Below are positions 46,884 through 59,425 of a stretch of DNA of 64,000 bases, one piece after another. The position numbers and the translations under genes were made by a program. The DNA is taken from positions 37,520,323-37,584,322 of the forward strand of contig NC_084664.1 in the NCBI RefSeq assembly GCF_028389875.1. The letters are read 5' to 3'. Below the pieces are notes generated by a model, which was not told the origin of the DNA, searched no databases, and was given only the letters and a program-made list of their open reading frames with translations. The stretch's first letter is position 1, and each line of letters starts with the position of its first letter. The DNA is from Rhea pennata (Eukaryota; Chordata; Aves; Rheiformes; Rheidae).

Positions 46884-49489
46884 GGCAAAAAAGAAGTTGG
46901 TCGGCACAGAATATCTAGAAGGCTTTTTAAAAACAAGCCTTTGTGTGATAACACACGTGTCCTCCCAAGAGCGCTGCCGCAGGAAAGCTCTGCGGAGAGG
47001 AGCTTAAATTTCTGGTAGGATAATCAAAATCGTACGAATACAGATGAAAACCTATGGTTAATCAAAGGAAATACACTCCTACTTTTCCATTCATTGCTTA
47101 GAGTCAGTTAATGAGCGTTAAGAAAAATTAGTATTCATTTCTGAAAATATAGCCACAGTTAAATCTCTCTAAAGCCGCTAAAAGATCTTAGCTGATAATA
47201 GAGGGGCTAGAGGGTGATCTTAGTTACTAATAATAATCTACTTCTTCACAGCCCAGAAGTTTTGGAAGACATGGGGTAAAACGAGAGTAGGAGCAAGATC
47301 CTTAATCGAATTTGATTTTCATGAGCAAATGAAATTTACCTGCCAGAAGGTTAATTTGGAGCTGTCCTGTCACCGCTGTTTTCTTCCATAATTTCTAAAG
47401 CATCAACTATCGAGATAAACATTCCCGAGTCCGTTTTAAAGACACTTTGTATTTCAGGATATTCATGTGTTTCTAATGGAACTAAGCAGCTTTACGAGCA
47501 GGGTTCGCAGGACATCTTAACTCTCTCCCTCCCACTGAGTGCTGGGGGGGTCCGAGATAATTACGAAAAAAAGAAAAATTCGTAAAAGAAAACGCAGAAA
47601 TCCTGGAGTTTACCAGGAAAATTTGCTTAGGGCTTAATCCTACATTTCTCTTAGGTGTAAAAGTGACTCAAAAAGCCTCATGCGTGCATTAGATACAAAT
47701 CTACCTATTACAGTCAACTCCAACGTTTAAACTGCAATCTACTATAAACAAGGTGTGCTCGAAAATAATGTAACTGCTTTCATCCGAAGTACAGGACATG
47801 GACTAATCTTTATGAACGAATTCTTAAAAGGTCCCTTCGCTCGGTATTATTTTTATGTTTCAGTTCTAGAAAGCACGCTGGAGGTATTTCCAGCGATTAA
47901 ACTTAAAAGGGGAATGATCTTGACTTCTGTCTCACGGACAAGGTCTCTTTTTTTGTTGATTTATTTTATTTTTTTCTGTAATATATTCCCAAACGTATTT
48001 CCAGAGGGATGTGATAAATTTCTGTTCATGTCTGACGGAGGAAAGCAATAGAAGTCTGTCGTTACGTGCTGGTAGGTAGCAGAAAAATATTTTACCAAAC
48101 TGTCGTGTAAATAAACCGATGAACGGGAGCCCTTGCAGACTTTCTGTCAGCCACAGACTGTTTGAACGCAGTGGTAAAGTCCCACCTACAATCTCAATTA
48201 ATTTTGCCTTGCCTTGCAAACTGAGACGGATTCCTTCGCAATCAAGCCTGCCCGTTCACACAAAAGGAGCCGAGAATATTTTTATTTCACTCTTAGTAAA
48301 TTCTGACAAGAGAGGAGGCCAGGCTGTCTGTGCAGATACAGTAGTTTTATCAGTTCAGTTGAATCTGCCTGTTAAAAACGTCCTAGTATGAACGTGCAGT
48401 AGCAATAAATAACAAAATATTACTCAAGTGTAATATTCATTGATATTGCAGGGCTCTTCTCCGATTTTCAAGGTTTAACGTTTCGAGTACAGAATTCCTC
48501 TTTCGCCTTATCTATCAGTGAGTCACAATTTTGAAAAAGAAAATAAACCCAGGGTACAGTGAGCTGTAATAGCATATCCTCTCTATTTCTGCTGGAAGCT
48601 TGTAATAATTGCTACCACATGATCACATGGTGTATTGTTGCAGCCTGATTACAATTAAACTTATCCCTCCACCTTTTTCATTAGAAAAAAAAAAAATCTT
48701 CCAGAGCTTCAGGCCCACTTTGTGTTGCTTTATTTCCCTTTGAAAAGCTGTCGGAGAGAAGCTGAAGTCGCTCTTTCCTTAACAATGAGAGAGAAATCGT
48801 TTCCACAAAGCCCTTCTCACCATAACATTCCTGTAATAGCGTGACATTTACATAGCGTCCTGTTAGGAGGGCTCAGTAGCAGAAGTGGATGTTGCTGTTG
48901 TCTGCAGAAGCAGCAGGGTCTTTATTTTTTCATGTTGTCTCTAAAGTCGTATCTTCACCTAGGGAAAAAACGAGGGTCTCGGTGCTAAAGGCGATTGCAC
49001 GCAGTATCTAGAGAAAGAAAGGGAGAAAAAAATCATACAGGAAATATTGGACATGTTTGCCTTTACTGGAAGACAGCTGTTTGAGTACATTCTCCAAGCG
49101 TGTTTTTTGGTTCCCTTTTCAGAAGTGGTTTCAGTGATTAAAACATTGACTTGATGGAGGCAGTTTATCTCTAATGACTGGGTCTGTGTAACAGCTCTTT
49201 TTCCTCACTTTTCCAGCCCTTTGCTCAGATAACGCTGTACATTCCCGAGGATATAACCGCGGCTATCTTAAGAATTAATCCTCCAAGATAGGGGGACTCA
49301 CCATACTGGCAGGAGTGGAGGGTGACTTTTGAGGAGACTCTAGCTGGAAGTTACCTGAGCCAGGAGTCTTCCTACCTTTCCCGCGGAAAAACAAAACAAA
49401 ACAGAACAAATCTTGCCATGTTGGATCTTCTGCACTTTTATCAAAAGTGGTGGGAACGGGGGCAAAGCCGGCAGCCCTTCCTCCCGGCC

Positions 49490-49760
49490 GCTAGCCCCTT
49501 TTAGCCACCACCTCCGGCTGCAAGGGCTCCTCCAGCAGGCCGGGTCGCTGCGGGGCCGCCGCGGCGCTCCCGTCCCGCCGCTCGGGGCGTCGCGGCCCTG
49601 CCGCGCTCCGCTCCGCTCCGCGGCCCCGGCTCGCCACGGCCCCGGTTTGCCCCTGGCAATGAGCACAGGCCCTGCGAGGCTCGGTGGCGGCTGGGTGGCA
49701 GACGGGGCAAGGCTGCCCCAGACACCCGGAGCTCCCCGCCCCGCCGACGTCCCGGACAAG
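49490..49760. promoter_or_regulatory. CpG island 6.5 kb upstream of HOXA13
   Basis: GC- and CpG-rich block with GCTCCGCTCCGC units. Open frames across it have no recognisable domain. Possible lncRNA promoter or enhancer island. Confidence 0.4.
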
Positions 49761-51660
49761 CCAGCTCGGGTGGCCTTGAGGGGCGCTGGGCTCAAGGCCA
49801 CCCGAGGCCAAGGCTGGGCCTTTCGGACCCGCCTGGTGCTGGGGCCGGGACTCCGGCAGCACACCTGCACCGCGTCCTACCAACAGGTCGCCCAAGAGCC
49901 CTCTTGTGCCCGCCCCGCAGTGGGGATCCGGCTCTTTTCCGCGGCTTTCCAGCACGGAGGTATGCTCTCTGCTGCCTGCAGCTCCCTGTTTTCCCTTGGC
50001 CCATTTCATGTAGCTCTCTCTCACTCACTTTTTTTCACTTTCTGCTCCCTCCGCTCCGCTGCAACCCGGGAGCAGCCCACGTTGAGTTCATCATTAACAC
50101 TGTCACTGGAGAAAAATACACGCGGAATATGGGGAGGGAGGTTGTTCAGATTGCACGGGGCTGCCGAGGGTGCGGGCTCGAGCCCAGCCTAGGCGGGTCC
50201 CTTGTCGCCTTGCCTTGCCTTTGCGGAGTGTGTGCGTGTGACCACACGCGTGCCTTCCGCCTTTCGACGCCTTATGTTCATCCCTCCGTTGGAAAAGTCA
50301 CGCTGGGGCACCCCACTACTTCCCAGCAGCCTCCCCCCTCCCGCGTCCCTGGCGAGTCCCCCCGCGCGTGGATGTCCCCGCAGGGCCAGGACAGGGCCAG
50401 CGGAGCGTGGTCCGTAAGGAGGAACGCGCCATCTGCACGGGTCTGTGAACAGTTGGTTTCGGCTCAGTCCTTTAGCAGTATTTAAATGCTCTTCGTTTAT
50501 GTTGTGGGTGCTCCCTGTATCACTCACCTCCCAGCAGAAAGTTACTCGGTACCGTGATGTGATCCCCTATTCTCCAGTTAGCTTTACATTTCATCGTGCA
50601 CATGCATTTCTCTTCAAATTATATTCAGTAAAAACTAGTAAAGCTAAGGTCTCGAAAATGCTTTCTAGTGACTGGAGTACATTTCTCAGGTGTATATATT
50701 ACGTACTGTCTTTAATAACAAGAGACATTTGCTACTTTTCATGTTAGATTGAACTAACGTCTTTCTATCCATACCGTGAACACATTCCTTAAATAGGAAT
50801 TATACAGTATTTTCCTTTAAACATAACACCAGCCAAATGCAGACTAGCTGATAACTTGCATCTCTGGGTAAGTAAATTACTCCTTTTATTTTTGCTGAAT
50901 CATGAATTTTTCCAAAGCTTATTGTATTTTATGTCTTCTTTAGATAAGCGGTTACATATGTAGCCCTGTTGAAGACTAAATCCAATTCTTAAATATGCGA
51001 CAGCTGACTGTACTTCCAAGCTGTTGTTTACTCTGGAATCGACTTAAAGCACTGCCTTGGAGACACAGAGTTCATCAATAAAATCGGTAGCGGAGCCAGT
51101 CCTTAATTAACCTGCACACAGCACACTCAATCAGTTCCCATCTGACCGCACCTATGCAGGATTGCTCACAGCTTTATTTGCCTTGAGTTAAGGCTTCTAA
51201 TCTAGGGTAGGGACTTGTTCTGCTTGAACGCACGGGATCCCGTTTTGATGGGGGTCTTTGATCCCCCAAACGCCATTCGTCGTCCGTGCCCCTAAATCCA
51301 CGCGCGGGCGTGCGCTAAGCGCGGACACGCGCAAACAATGGGCCGGGCTCTCCTGTTGTCCCGCCGGGAGGGGCGACAGAGGGAGGCGGCCCGAGCTCAG
51401 CGAGAGCAGCTCTCAGGCAGCGCTGGAAGCCTTCTGAGACATACCCACGGAGAAGGAGTGAAGGTTGTGCCAAGTGGGTAGCGTGGAGCCGAGGGCACAC
51501 GCCAAGGTTCCCACGCTCTGCAGACAATTCGGAATGTCCCAGGGGCCAAAGTATATTTAGTCCAATAATGGCACAGAGAAAAGGGAGCGGTTTCATAGCA
51601 ACCTCTGTGACATGTAAAATAACGAGAAGCTAAACAATAAAGGTTAGTCTCTAGTCAAGC

Positions 51661-51672
51661 GTGCCCCCTAGT
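51661..51672 (-). promoter_or_regulatory. Possible CTCF site, HOXA13-EVX1 interval
   Basis: The minus strand reads ACTAGGGGGCAC, a strong match to the CTCF core; the outer CC pair is replaced by AG. It is opposite in orientation to the candidates inside the cluster. Confidence 0.4.
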
Positions 51673-52640
51673 CTTTTAGCACGGACACCTAAAGGAAGAA
51701 GTTCCGCAGTCTCCTTGCACGCAACCCGAGGCGGCTTTCCTGCAGATTTAACTGCCGTTGTGGCAGCGACTAAATATCCTTGCTCCGAGCCACTTCCTTC
51801 CCGTTGTGAGGAAGATACTTGCTGCTTGCCAGTAATTGCCAATTGTCATCTACTTTCACAAAACCGTATTTCTTTGCAATTCCTCTTGCTGAGCGTGGGG
51901 ACCTCGTCAAATTATCTGTCATCTCCTGGCGTAGCCCGCTGCCACCGCCCCCCCAAAAATAAAATAAAATAAAAACTAGCTGGATGTAACACAAAACTAC
52001 ATCTCGCAGGTCATGTTGCAAAGGAAACATAAAGGTTGATGTGCCTTTGCTTAGCAGAGGTATCCATATCCGCCGGACGCGAGTTCCCGCTGTTTTCAGG
52101 TCAACAAATTCTCAGCGAGAATTTGACTCTACCTGGGGAAAAGACTTTACCTGGGAAAGTATGGACATGCCGTTTGGGCCACAAATGCCGTATGAAACCT
52201 GTGTGCGCAGCCATAAGAAGCTGGCAAAATTGAGCTGGTCAGGCCAGAGGTGTACGGGCAACTTGATGCTAGTGCGCGGCTGGGAAGAGGACGCTCCCCG
52301 CAAGGAGCTGTGGAGCGTCTCCCGGAGTGCGCACATGCAGAGCCCACCTGCTGCTCGGGGAACTCTTCGCTCCCAGTGCTATAACCCGCCAGGAAGTTTT
52401 ACCCACAAGGAACAATTCCAGCGTGAAGTGATGAAGGCACGAACAGACACGTCATCACCACTTTGCGTGATGGAAGTATTTGGCAAATAAAGGAGAGGGA
52501 GCTTGGCGGACAAATTAATTTTATCGGGGGGGGGGGGGAGGAGGGAGAGTGTTTCCGGGTCTGTAAGTACCTTAGGGTTCACTAAAAGAGAGGTCAGAAG
52601 TTTGTGCTGAAGTTCGTCTGAAGTTTGGACCCTACCTAAG

Positions 52641-52684
52641 GAAGCAACCGTCGTTTCGTAATGAAGCAACCGTCGTTTCGTAAT
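52641..52684. repeat. Perfect 22-bp tandem duplication
   Basis: The unit begins GAAGCAACCG and ends TTCGTAAT; two identical copies abut at 52662/52663. The absence of any difference between the copies suggests recent origin or an assembly effect. Confidence 0.95.
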
Positions 52685-54219
52685 TAACTTTCACTCGAGG
52701 TCTCGTCTTCAGTGGGAGGGCAAGACGACAGCGAAAGAAAACAAATTATTTACCAATTTAGCTGGAAAGAAGATTATGCATACAATTACGCTAATGAGAC
52801 AATTAAGGTGAATGTTGCGTTTATAGGGAGGGGAGGAATATGATGGATTGTGCTAATTTTTAACAATACCTGCAGGATCGAAACCTTAAAAACTGCGAGC
52901 AAGAATAACCCAGTGAACTTAAAAGTTGCCTGTATATAAAAAGAGAAGCCCATGTAACTCCACAGCGGAAATCGGTTAGCAAGTATCTTCTGCCCGTTTG
53001 CAAACATCAAATGTTCCTACCGTATGTCCATTCTTATTTGTTCACCAGCTCAGAAGCCTGAAACGTATATATGCGATATTAAAAATGAACATGAAAGATC
53101 TTCTCAGAAATCTGTGAGGGGGGATGTAGGTATGAAGTGGCGAATAAAGGAGTGAAAAACAAGTGATACTATTGCTAAAAGTTTTTATATTGAACAACAC
53201 AGCTGAAGCTTTTATCGTAGTATGAAATTTACAGCCTAACAATTCAAACCCATAGGCTCATAGCAAGCTGTCCCGGCTCCTGTCGGAGCACCCAAAGACA
53301 CCCCGTTTGCAACGAGGTGAGGAGCATCCACACAAGCCAGGGAAATCACTGGGGACTGCAGGTGACAGGTAATATGAGAGAGGTGGGAGAAGAAAAGGAA
53401 GGAAAAGATGATGACGATGTAATATCCAAAGTGAATTCCAATACTTCGGATGGAAATAAATAAATAAATAAAAGTGACCTCTAAGGAAATCACTGAAGGA
53501 ACTGAAAGACAGCGAAAACTTTCCCTGGAGAAAAAGAAGCAAAATCAGAGAAATATGTATGGGCTGTAAGACCTCGAAGCCCCCTCCTCTACATCCTCAT
53601 CATTTGAGCAGGTGACACCACCTTCCCACGTATCAGTGGCTACACGATTAGGTACCAAGTAAGAAGCTGGAAGTGATCTGAACTCCTTGAGAAAAGGAGG
53701 AGGGTGGGACAGGGGGAGACGAGCATTCTTCATCGAGTTTAGCAAAAACCCACCCCCCTGCTCCATCTTCCGAGGGAACAGGAGTAATTCTGGGGTCGCT
53801 GGGACTCGCTGCAGCTTAGAAAATGTCTTACGCTCCCCAGAAAAGGCTACCTGCTTGGCGGGAGCAGCCTGAAGTCCCCTCCATCACGGGAGGGTGGATA
53901 GCTTCAGGTGGCAAAGCATGTTTCAGAGCTCAAGGCCAACGCCTCCCCCTTCCCTCCTCCCTCCTTCCCGGGATACTCCGTTCTCTTCCCGCAGCCGGCG
54001 GGGGGGATGGAGACGTCGGTTTCTGCCGCGGGACCGGGGCAGCCTGGAGCCGCGCTCGCTCGTGTGGTTCAGAGACTCCACTGCCTTCTCCCAGCCCGCT
54101 CCTGGCGCGAAGTGTATCAAAAAAAACCCAAACAAACAAAAAAACCCACCCCAAAACAAAAAAAGAAAACACTCAAACGAACAGAAAAAGAAGCGGCAGA
54201 AAGTTTTTAGGCAGCCTCG

Positions 54220-54630
54220 GGTGCCCGCGATGCCGCCGGAGCGGCGGGGAGCAGCCCCCGCCGTGCCCTCGCTCGCTCGGGCTCTCCGCGGAGCGCCGGG
54301 AAACGCTCCCGTCCGTCGTTATCGATCGCGATCAGATCTCTGCAAGGGTAAACAGGGACCCGGGGCCGGCGGGGGGAGGGGGATAGCCTTGCTGCCTTGC
54401 GAGCACCGCCCGTGGCACACGGAGCGCGGCACCGGGCGGAGCAGCACGCCGAGCCGCGGGCAGAGGCGCCGCCGCCGCCGCAGCGCGCCGGGCCGGGCCG
54501 GGCCGGGCCGGTACCGGCGGCTCCCGGCGCGGCTCCCGGCGCGGCTCCCGGCGGCCCGGCGGGCGGCAGCGGCAGCAGCGCGGAGCAGGCGGCCGGAGCC
54601 GAGGACGGAGCGGTGCGGGCGAGGAGCCGG
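54220..54630 (+). ncRNA. CpG island with candidate lncRNA first exon
   Basis: A strong CpG island ends at a plus-strand donor, AGCCGG|GTAAGCGCC (exon end 54630). A good acceptor follows at 57111-57123 (T9C then CAG|CAGCCAG). Open frames here are GC-driven and Arg/Ala-rich, without a domain. A spliced noncoding RNA running towards EVX1 is plausible. A palindrome-rich stretch (TATCGATCGCGATC) lies near 54320. Confidence 0.35.
54488..54511 (+). repeat. (GGGCC)n repeat, G-quadruplex pattern
   Basis: Four GGG runs separated by CC, within 54490-54507, followed by three near-identical CTCCCGGCGCGG units at 54521-54555. It lies in the candidate exon. Confidence 0.85.
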
Positions 54631-55634
54631 GTAAGCGCCGCGCCGCCGGGTGGAGGAGGGCGAGCTGCAGTTGCGAGGGTTTCCCGCTAGATGTCTGCAC
54701 AGCTAATGATAATTGAAGGCTCTGTCCTTCCCCGGGTGTATTCCCGAGAGCCCGGCCCTGCAGGCTCTTTGAAGTCTGCCATCCCCTGCAGGAACTGAAC
54801 CCCTTTTCCCCTTCCATCCTGCGTTTTTTTGTCTCTGCTTCCTTTTTCTTTAAAGAGCATTCTGGAGTTTAGGCTGGAATAAAATACGGATCTCTCCACA
54901 GAGAAAGCTCTCTGGTGTACGACTCATGCTGTTGGAATCCTTTTATTACCTTTGATGTGTTTAAATAACACGGTAAAGCTGTGCACACACCTCGGATTAA
55001 ACTTTAATCATCCGAAGTCAAGGACGTCCAGGTGGTAAACGACTTTACTTTGACATTTCTACTTTTGAACAATATATGATCCCAGTCGCAGGTCAGAGAG
55101 ACGTTCCCAGTCCCCTGAGTCTTAGAAGCGCAAATATGCTTTTACCAACGAAGATCAGAAACTCGTCGTTCCTTTTACTTTATTATTATTATTTTTTAAT
55201 CAAGGCTCCTAGAATTCTAGTTCACCATATCATGTATCTATGGACTTCCTAGAAGACTGGGAAAACTTCCTCACTGTTAAGCGCCACGCTGCGTCTCTAG
55301 GGACGTGTTTGTATAATGAAGTATACATAAAACTAGACATGTTTTGTATACGAAAGGATCAAAATATCCTTTTCTCTCGAAAATACATGTATACATACAC
55401 GTATACATATACACGAAGACACAAACATATTTTTTAAAATTAAAATTACCAAGGTTTCCTTTCGAATTTCAGCTAACGATTCTATATTTTTAAATGTTTC
55501 CTCGTTAAGACGTCCTTCCCTTCGAAAATTATGTTGCTGATGATTGCTTAAAAAAATACCCTACATAATTTCTTTCTAGCCCCAGTGCAGTGCAGGTACC
55601 TCGTGAGAGCCCAGAGTGAGCTTGATTCCTCACG

Positions 55635-55666
<32 letters not shown>
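55635..55666. repeat. (AAT)n microsatellite
   Basis: About ten ATA/AAT units. Confidence 0.95.
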
Positions 55667-55667
<1 letters not shown>

Positions 55668-56892
55668 TAAGTATGCTTAAGAGAAATCTGGAACTCTTTA
55701 TTTGCTACGCTCCTAGCACCTGGTTTTAAATCAGACATCTTTTGGTTAACACGTACAATCGAGGAGGATTTGTGGGCCTTTTTATTGCCAATCAATCTGT
55801 GACAACTAATATTTTGCGTTGATTTTTACCAACGAATCCTTCTTAGCCTCGACTTAATGCTTTACTTGGAAGCTGTGGAGCGCAGGGAGCTAAAGCCAAG
55901 GCTTTCGCATGGAGTTTTAGGTCCTAGACACAGTTATGAGAAAGGCCTAACTATCGCAAATCCCATGCATTTTTTTTTCATTCCTTTTCATCCCCGGTTT
56001 GATCCACTGGGGTTTTATACTCTCCCTGAAGGAAATTTTAAAAAATGGTTAATCGGTAGATAAATTTTAAATGAAACTAGCAGGAGGGAAATAGGCTCGG
56101 GCAGACCATTTTAAGGAGCCGGCTAGAAAAGGGTCCAGGTAGCGCAGGTCTCACAGGGGATAGGGTGAGACTTCGCCTCCCCTCGGGAGTGGGGGCAAGT
56201 TTAATTGCTCGGGGACAAAGTCCTCGCACCCGGCTGCCCTGTGCGGCCCAGAGAGCAATGGAATGAACGGGGCACGGCAAGCAGAGACGGGAAAGGACAT
56301 CGCTGTCCTCCTCCCGGGGTCTGCCCCAGCCCCCGGCCGCGGGGTGCCACCGCTGCGGGGGGGTAGCGGAGCGGAGCGGGGCTCGCCGTCCGGAAGGGCT
56401 GGCGCAGTGAGCTGAAGCTCTCCGCGGACTTTGCGAAATGCCTCGGAGTTTTGCCTTAGTCATTTCAAGAAGTTTGGAGGCATTAAGCGAGCAAGAAGTA
56501 TCTTTGCGAAGTTTCTTGTGATAGCGCTACAAATTGCAGGAGCGAAAAAAGCTGCTCTCCTCTCCCTTCCCAGCCATTTGTTGCACATAAGCGTGTCACT
56601 TAGCTGGGCTATTATAGGCGGCGTTATTGCGTTATGTATCGCTGCTATTTAGTGGAGATAAATCTAAGCTAGGAGAAACAGTCGCCATAATCACAGCTCA
56701 CTACAAGACAAAAGACTGTTCATTTATTTCTGCACAGTCTCGAAAAAACTTTCTTTAAAATACCCAAATCCGATTATTTAACGGTCCATCCTGTCCTCCG
56801 CTTGCAATTATGAACTCAAGATGTTTAATGTTGGAAAAATACATCGGTTGTTTTATACCCGGACAGAGCTTTTACTTGTGAAACTCACTTCT

Positions 56893-56914
56893 AAAAAAAA
56901 AAAAAAAAAAAAAA
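56893..56914. repeat. Poly(A) run, 22 nt
   Basis: Pure A homopolymer. Confidence 0.95.
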
Positions 56915-58489
56915 TCTGGAAATAATTAACTCGTACAGTTGAGAACATTATGTTGCTTATACTGTAAACGTGTCCTTACACCTTTACAAGACGTTACAGA
57001 GGACTTACTCAACTAATTGAAACTGTTATATAGCAGCGCTATGTATTCAACATACTCGTTACATTTCATCTTTATGGACTTAGGGTTTTATTCCTTTCAC
57101 AGTCTTGTGATTTTTTTTTCCAGCAGCCAGTTGCTTAATCTGCAAGAAGGAGAGATACTCGGACGCTTATGAAAAGAGAAGCAATTTAGTACTATTTTCT
57201 CTGTGGCAGGGCGAGATGGATAACACCAGCACGGGCGGAGGATTTGGAAAGGAGCTAGCTCAGAAAATATCAGCTGCAACAGAGCCTAAACACATCTTCC
57301 CCATCCCAACACCCCTGGAGAAATGCATGTATGTGTACTGGCTAGTTTCTACTCTAACTCGCTAGGGTGGCGGGAGTCTTGCTTTCCAATAAATAAATAG
57401 TAATAAAAGCGACTTAAGGAGCTGCATCAGCTGTCTCCTTAAGCGGGGGAAAGGTGGGTGGGCAGGGAGCAAGGGGCACGCATCCTGCTGCGGAGCGGCG
57501 TGGGGTGGCCCCGGACAGGGACTGCGGGGCGCCCTGTGGGCCGCCCACGGGGAAGATCCTCTTGTGGGTCCTGGGAGCCGTCACGGTGGTGTGGAGCGTG
57601 TGTGTGCTTGTGTGTGTGAGAGAGTTCGTGTGTGAGTGTACACGCATGAAGAGCTGCGGGAATCCTTGCCGCGGCATCCCGCGCGCGACCCTTTCCTCGT
57701 GCCCTCTGCCCACTCTGCCCGCCGCTGTGGCATGTCCCTTTCGTGGCCGAGGGCGACTGGCTTTCGCAGACGATTTGCCGCTCATGCCAATAGCCAGCGA
57801 GCCCACAATGAACTGTTTTCACTGCTCCCACCAGTGTGATGGCTTGAGGAGCTGATGGAGACTTTTGTTCAGTCCGGAATAACTAGCACTCACATAGGTT
57901 AATACAAACGCCTGATTCACGGGGCAGCCGGAATCAGGACCAGGATGTGGGTTGCAGTCTAGGCTCTGATTTGTGCTGAAGACACAGTCCTGCAGTTACT
58001 ATATTATGTTATTTTCAGTGCAGAGGGCAGGGGCTACTTCAAATGAGTAAATTCGGCTCCCGCAGAGATCGCCTCGACCCCCCCCCCCCCCGACTAATGT
58101 TTACTGGCAGAACCTGACATGTCAGGAAGACGACAAACTGGAGAAATCTTCTACTAGCCAGAAGGATTACTTCTAGGAAGGAGATATGTGATACACTGAC
58201 GCTCCCGTGTGCAAGCTAATCTGCATGTACCCGCACAGCCGTGTTGGTAAATGACAGAGGGGCTGCGTGTCTGAAAATACGTTTTATGAAGAAATGTTTC
58301 CAGAGGTCTGGAAGAGGGATGCCAATGCGGCAATGTAACATTCAACTATGCCCTGAGCATGGCTTTTCGCCCAGAAATCAAAACTGTATCCCTCCCTTTC
58401 CTTTCACTTCGCTATCAGACGGCCCCAGCGAGCCGGAGATAAATCTGCTTCTATAGAGGCGTTCAGGTCTCTATCCTGTCTATTTTACA

Positions 58490-58930
58490 GTGCGGTCCGT
58501 GGCGACGGGCGGAGGGCGGGAGCAAAGGGAGCTGGTAAAGGACCAACGGACAGTGCCGCAGAGCAGCGCGGCGGTACCGCGGTGGCGGCTCCGCGGCTGG
58601 GGCGGCAGTACCGGGCCGGCTCCCGCCCGCCGCTGCCCGCGGTGCGCGGCGGCCGCGGTTGCAGGTGCCGCCCGCTCCGCCGGCGCGCAGGGCCGCGCTG
58701 CGCGGCGCTGCGCTGCCCTGTCCTGCGCGGCCCGCGGTGCGGAGGAGCCGGCGCAGGGCCTGCGCCTCCGAGTCCACCGCCGCATGTGCGCTGCCCGCCC
58801 CGGCGCGGGTTCCTCCTGGCAGAGGGGACGAGTGATCCCTGCGGGCGAGCGGGCCCCCCCACTGCCGCCCGGGCCGGCTCCCCCTCCCTTTCCTCCTCCC
58901 CTGCCGCCGCCGCCTCCCCGGGTCCTTCGC
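58490..58930. promoter_or_regulatory. CpG island at 58.5-58.9 kb
   Basis: GC- and CpG-dense, 440 bp. On its right an ATTGG box (58988-58992) and complex, moderately AT-rich sequence follow. A minus-strand frame of about 350 codons crosses the island without ATG at its start and without a known domain. The direction of any transcript is unknown. Confidence 0.45.
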
Positions 58931-59269
58931 TGGTTGCAATAAAAGGCAGCATCTGAGCTTTCTCCCCTTCAGCTCCGAGGTGCTGCGATTGGCTGAAACG
59001 AGGGGCAGATGGGGTATTTTCAAAGATATTTCCCAACAATATGGAGCCGAGACGGCCGAAGTTTCTCGGGAAGTGAGCATTGTCTAGTAAAACAATGCCA
59101 GCAAATAAATCAGTCATCGGGGTCCCCGTCGGCATCCTGGGGTTTTTTAGCCAGGGTTGGTGATTCGCCTTCCCCGGCTCTCTACTCATTAGAAAGTTAA
59201 TAGGAGGCGCCGGAGATTTACCCCGGGGTAACGGAGGGCGGGAAAGGACTGCAAAGGCCGAGGCACCGG

Positions 59270-59425
59270 GGACAGCTTTGCTAACAGCCGTCTGGCAAAC
59301 GAGACTCCCGCGGAAAGCCGCGCACCGCGCAGCGCCGCGCCGCGCACTCGGCGCGGCGGGGAGGCGCGCCCGGGCTGCAGCGCCCTGCACGGGCGAGGGC
59401 GAGCCGCGGGAGGCTTGGCCCGGCC
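59270..59425. promoter_or_regulatory. Short CpG island at 59.3 kb
   Basis: CpG-rich, with GCGCCGCGCCGCGC units. Downstream on the plus strand a donor-like CACAAG|GTAAGATT lies at 59702/59703, so a plus-strand RNA starting here is possible. No coding evidence was found. Confidence 0.35.

Larger units (their letters stand above)
43587..49489. other. HOXA13 upstream region, first part
   Basis: No coding exon was found. It holds CCAATAAAC posterior-HOX motifs near 44272 and 44693, a CCAAGGTCA nuclear-receptor half-site at 44995-45003, C/G runs at 45118-45150, a 38-nt A run and a 24-nt T run. The sequence is otherwise AT-rich and unique-looking. Confidence 0.5.
49761..54219. other. Noncoding DNA between two CpG islands
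   Basis: No coding exon was found. It includes a CTCF-like motif on the minus strand at 51661-51672, a perfect 22-bp tandem duplication at 52641-52684 and a G run near 52530. Confidence 0.5.
54631..58480. other. Noncoding DNA, partly a candidate lncRNA intron
   Basis: No coding exon was found. There are AAT and poly(A) simple repeats, a C run at 58079-58091, a posterior-HOX CCAATAAAT motif near 57387 and a GC-rich patch near 57470-57560. TG-rich open frames near 57590-57640 are low-complexity. Confidence 0.45.
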
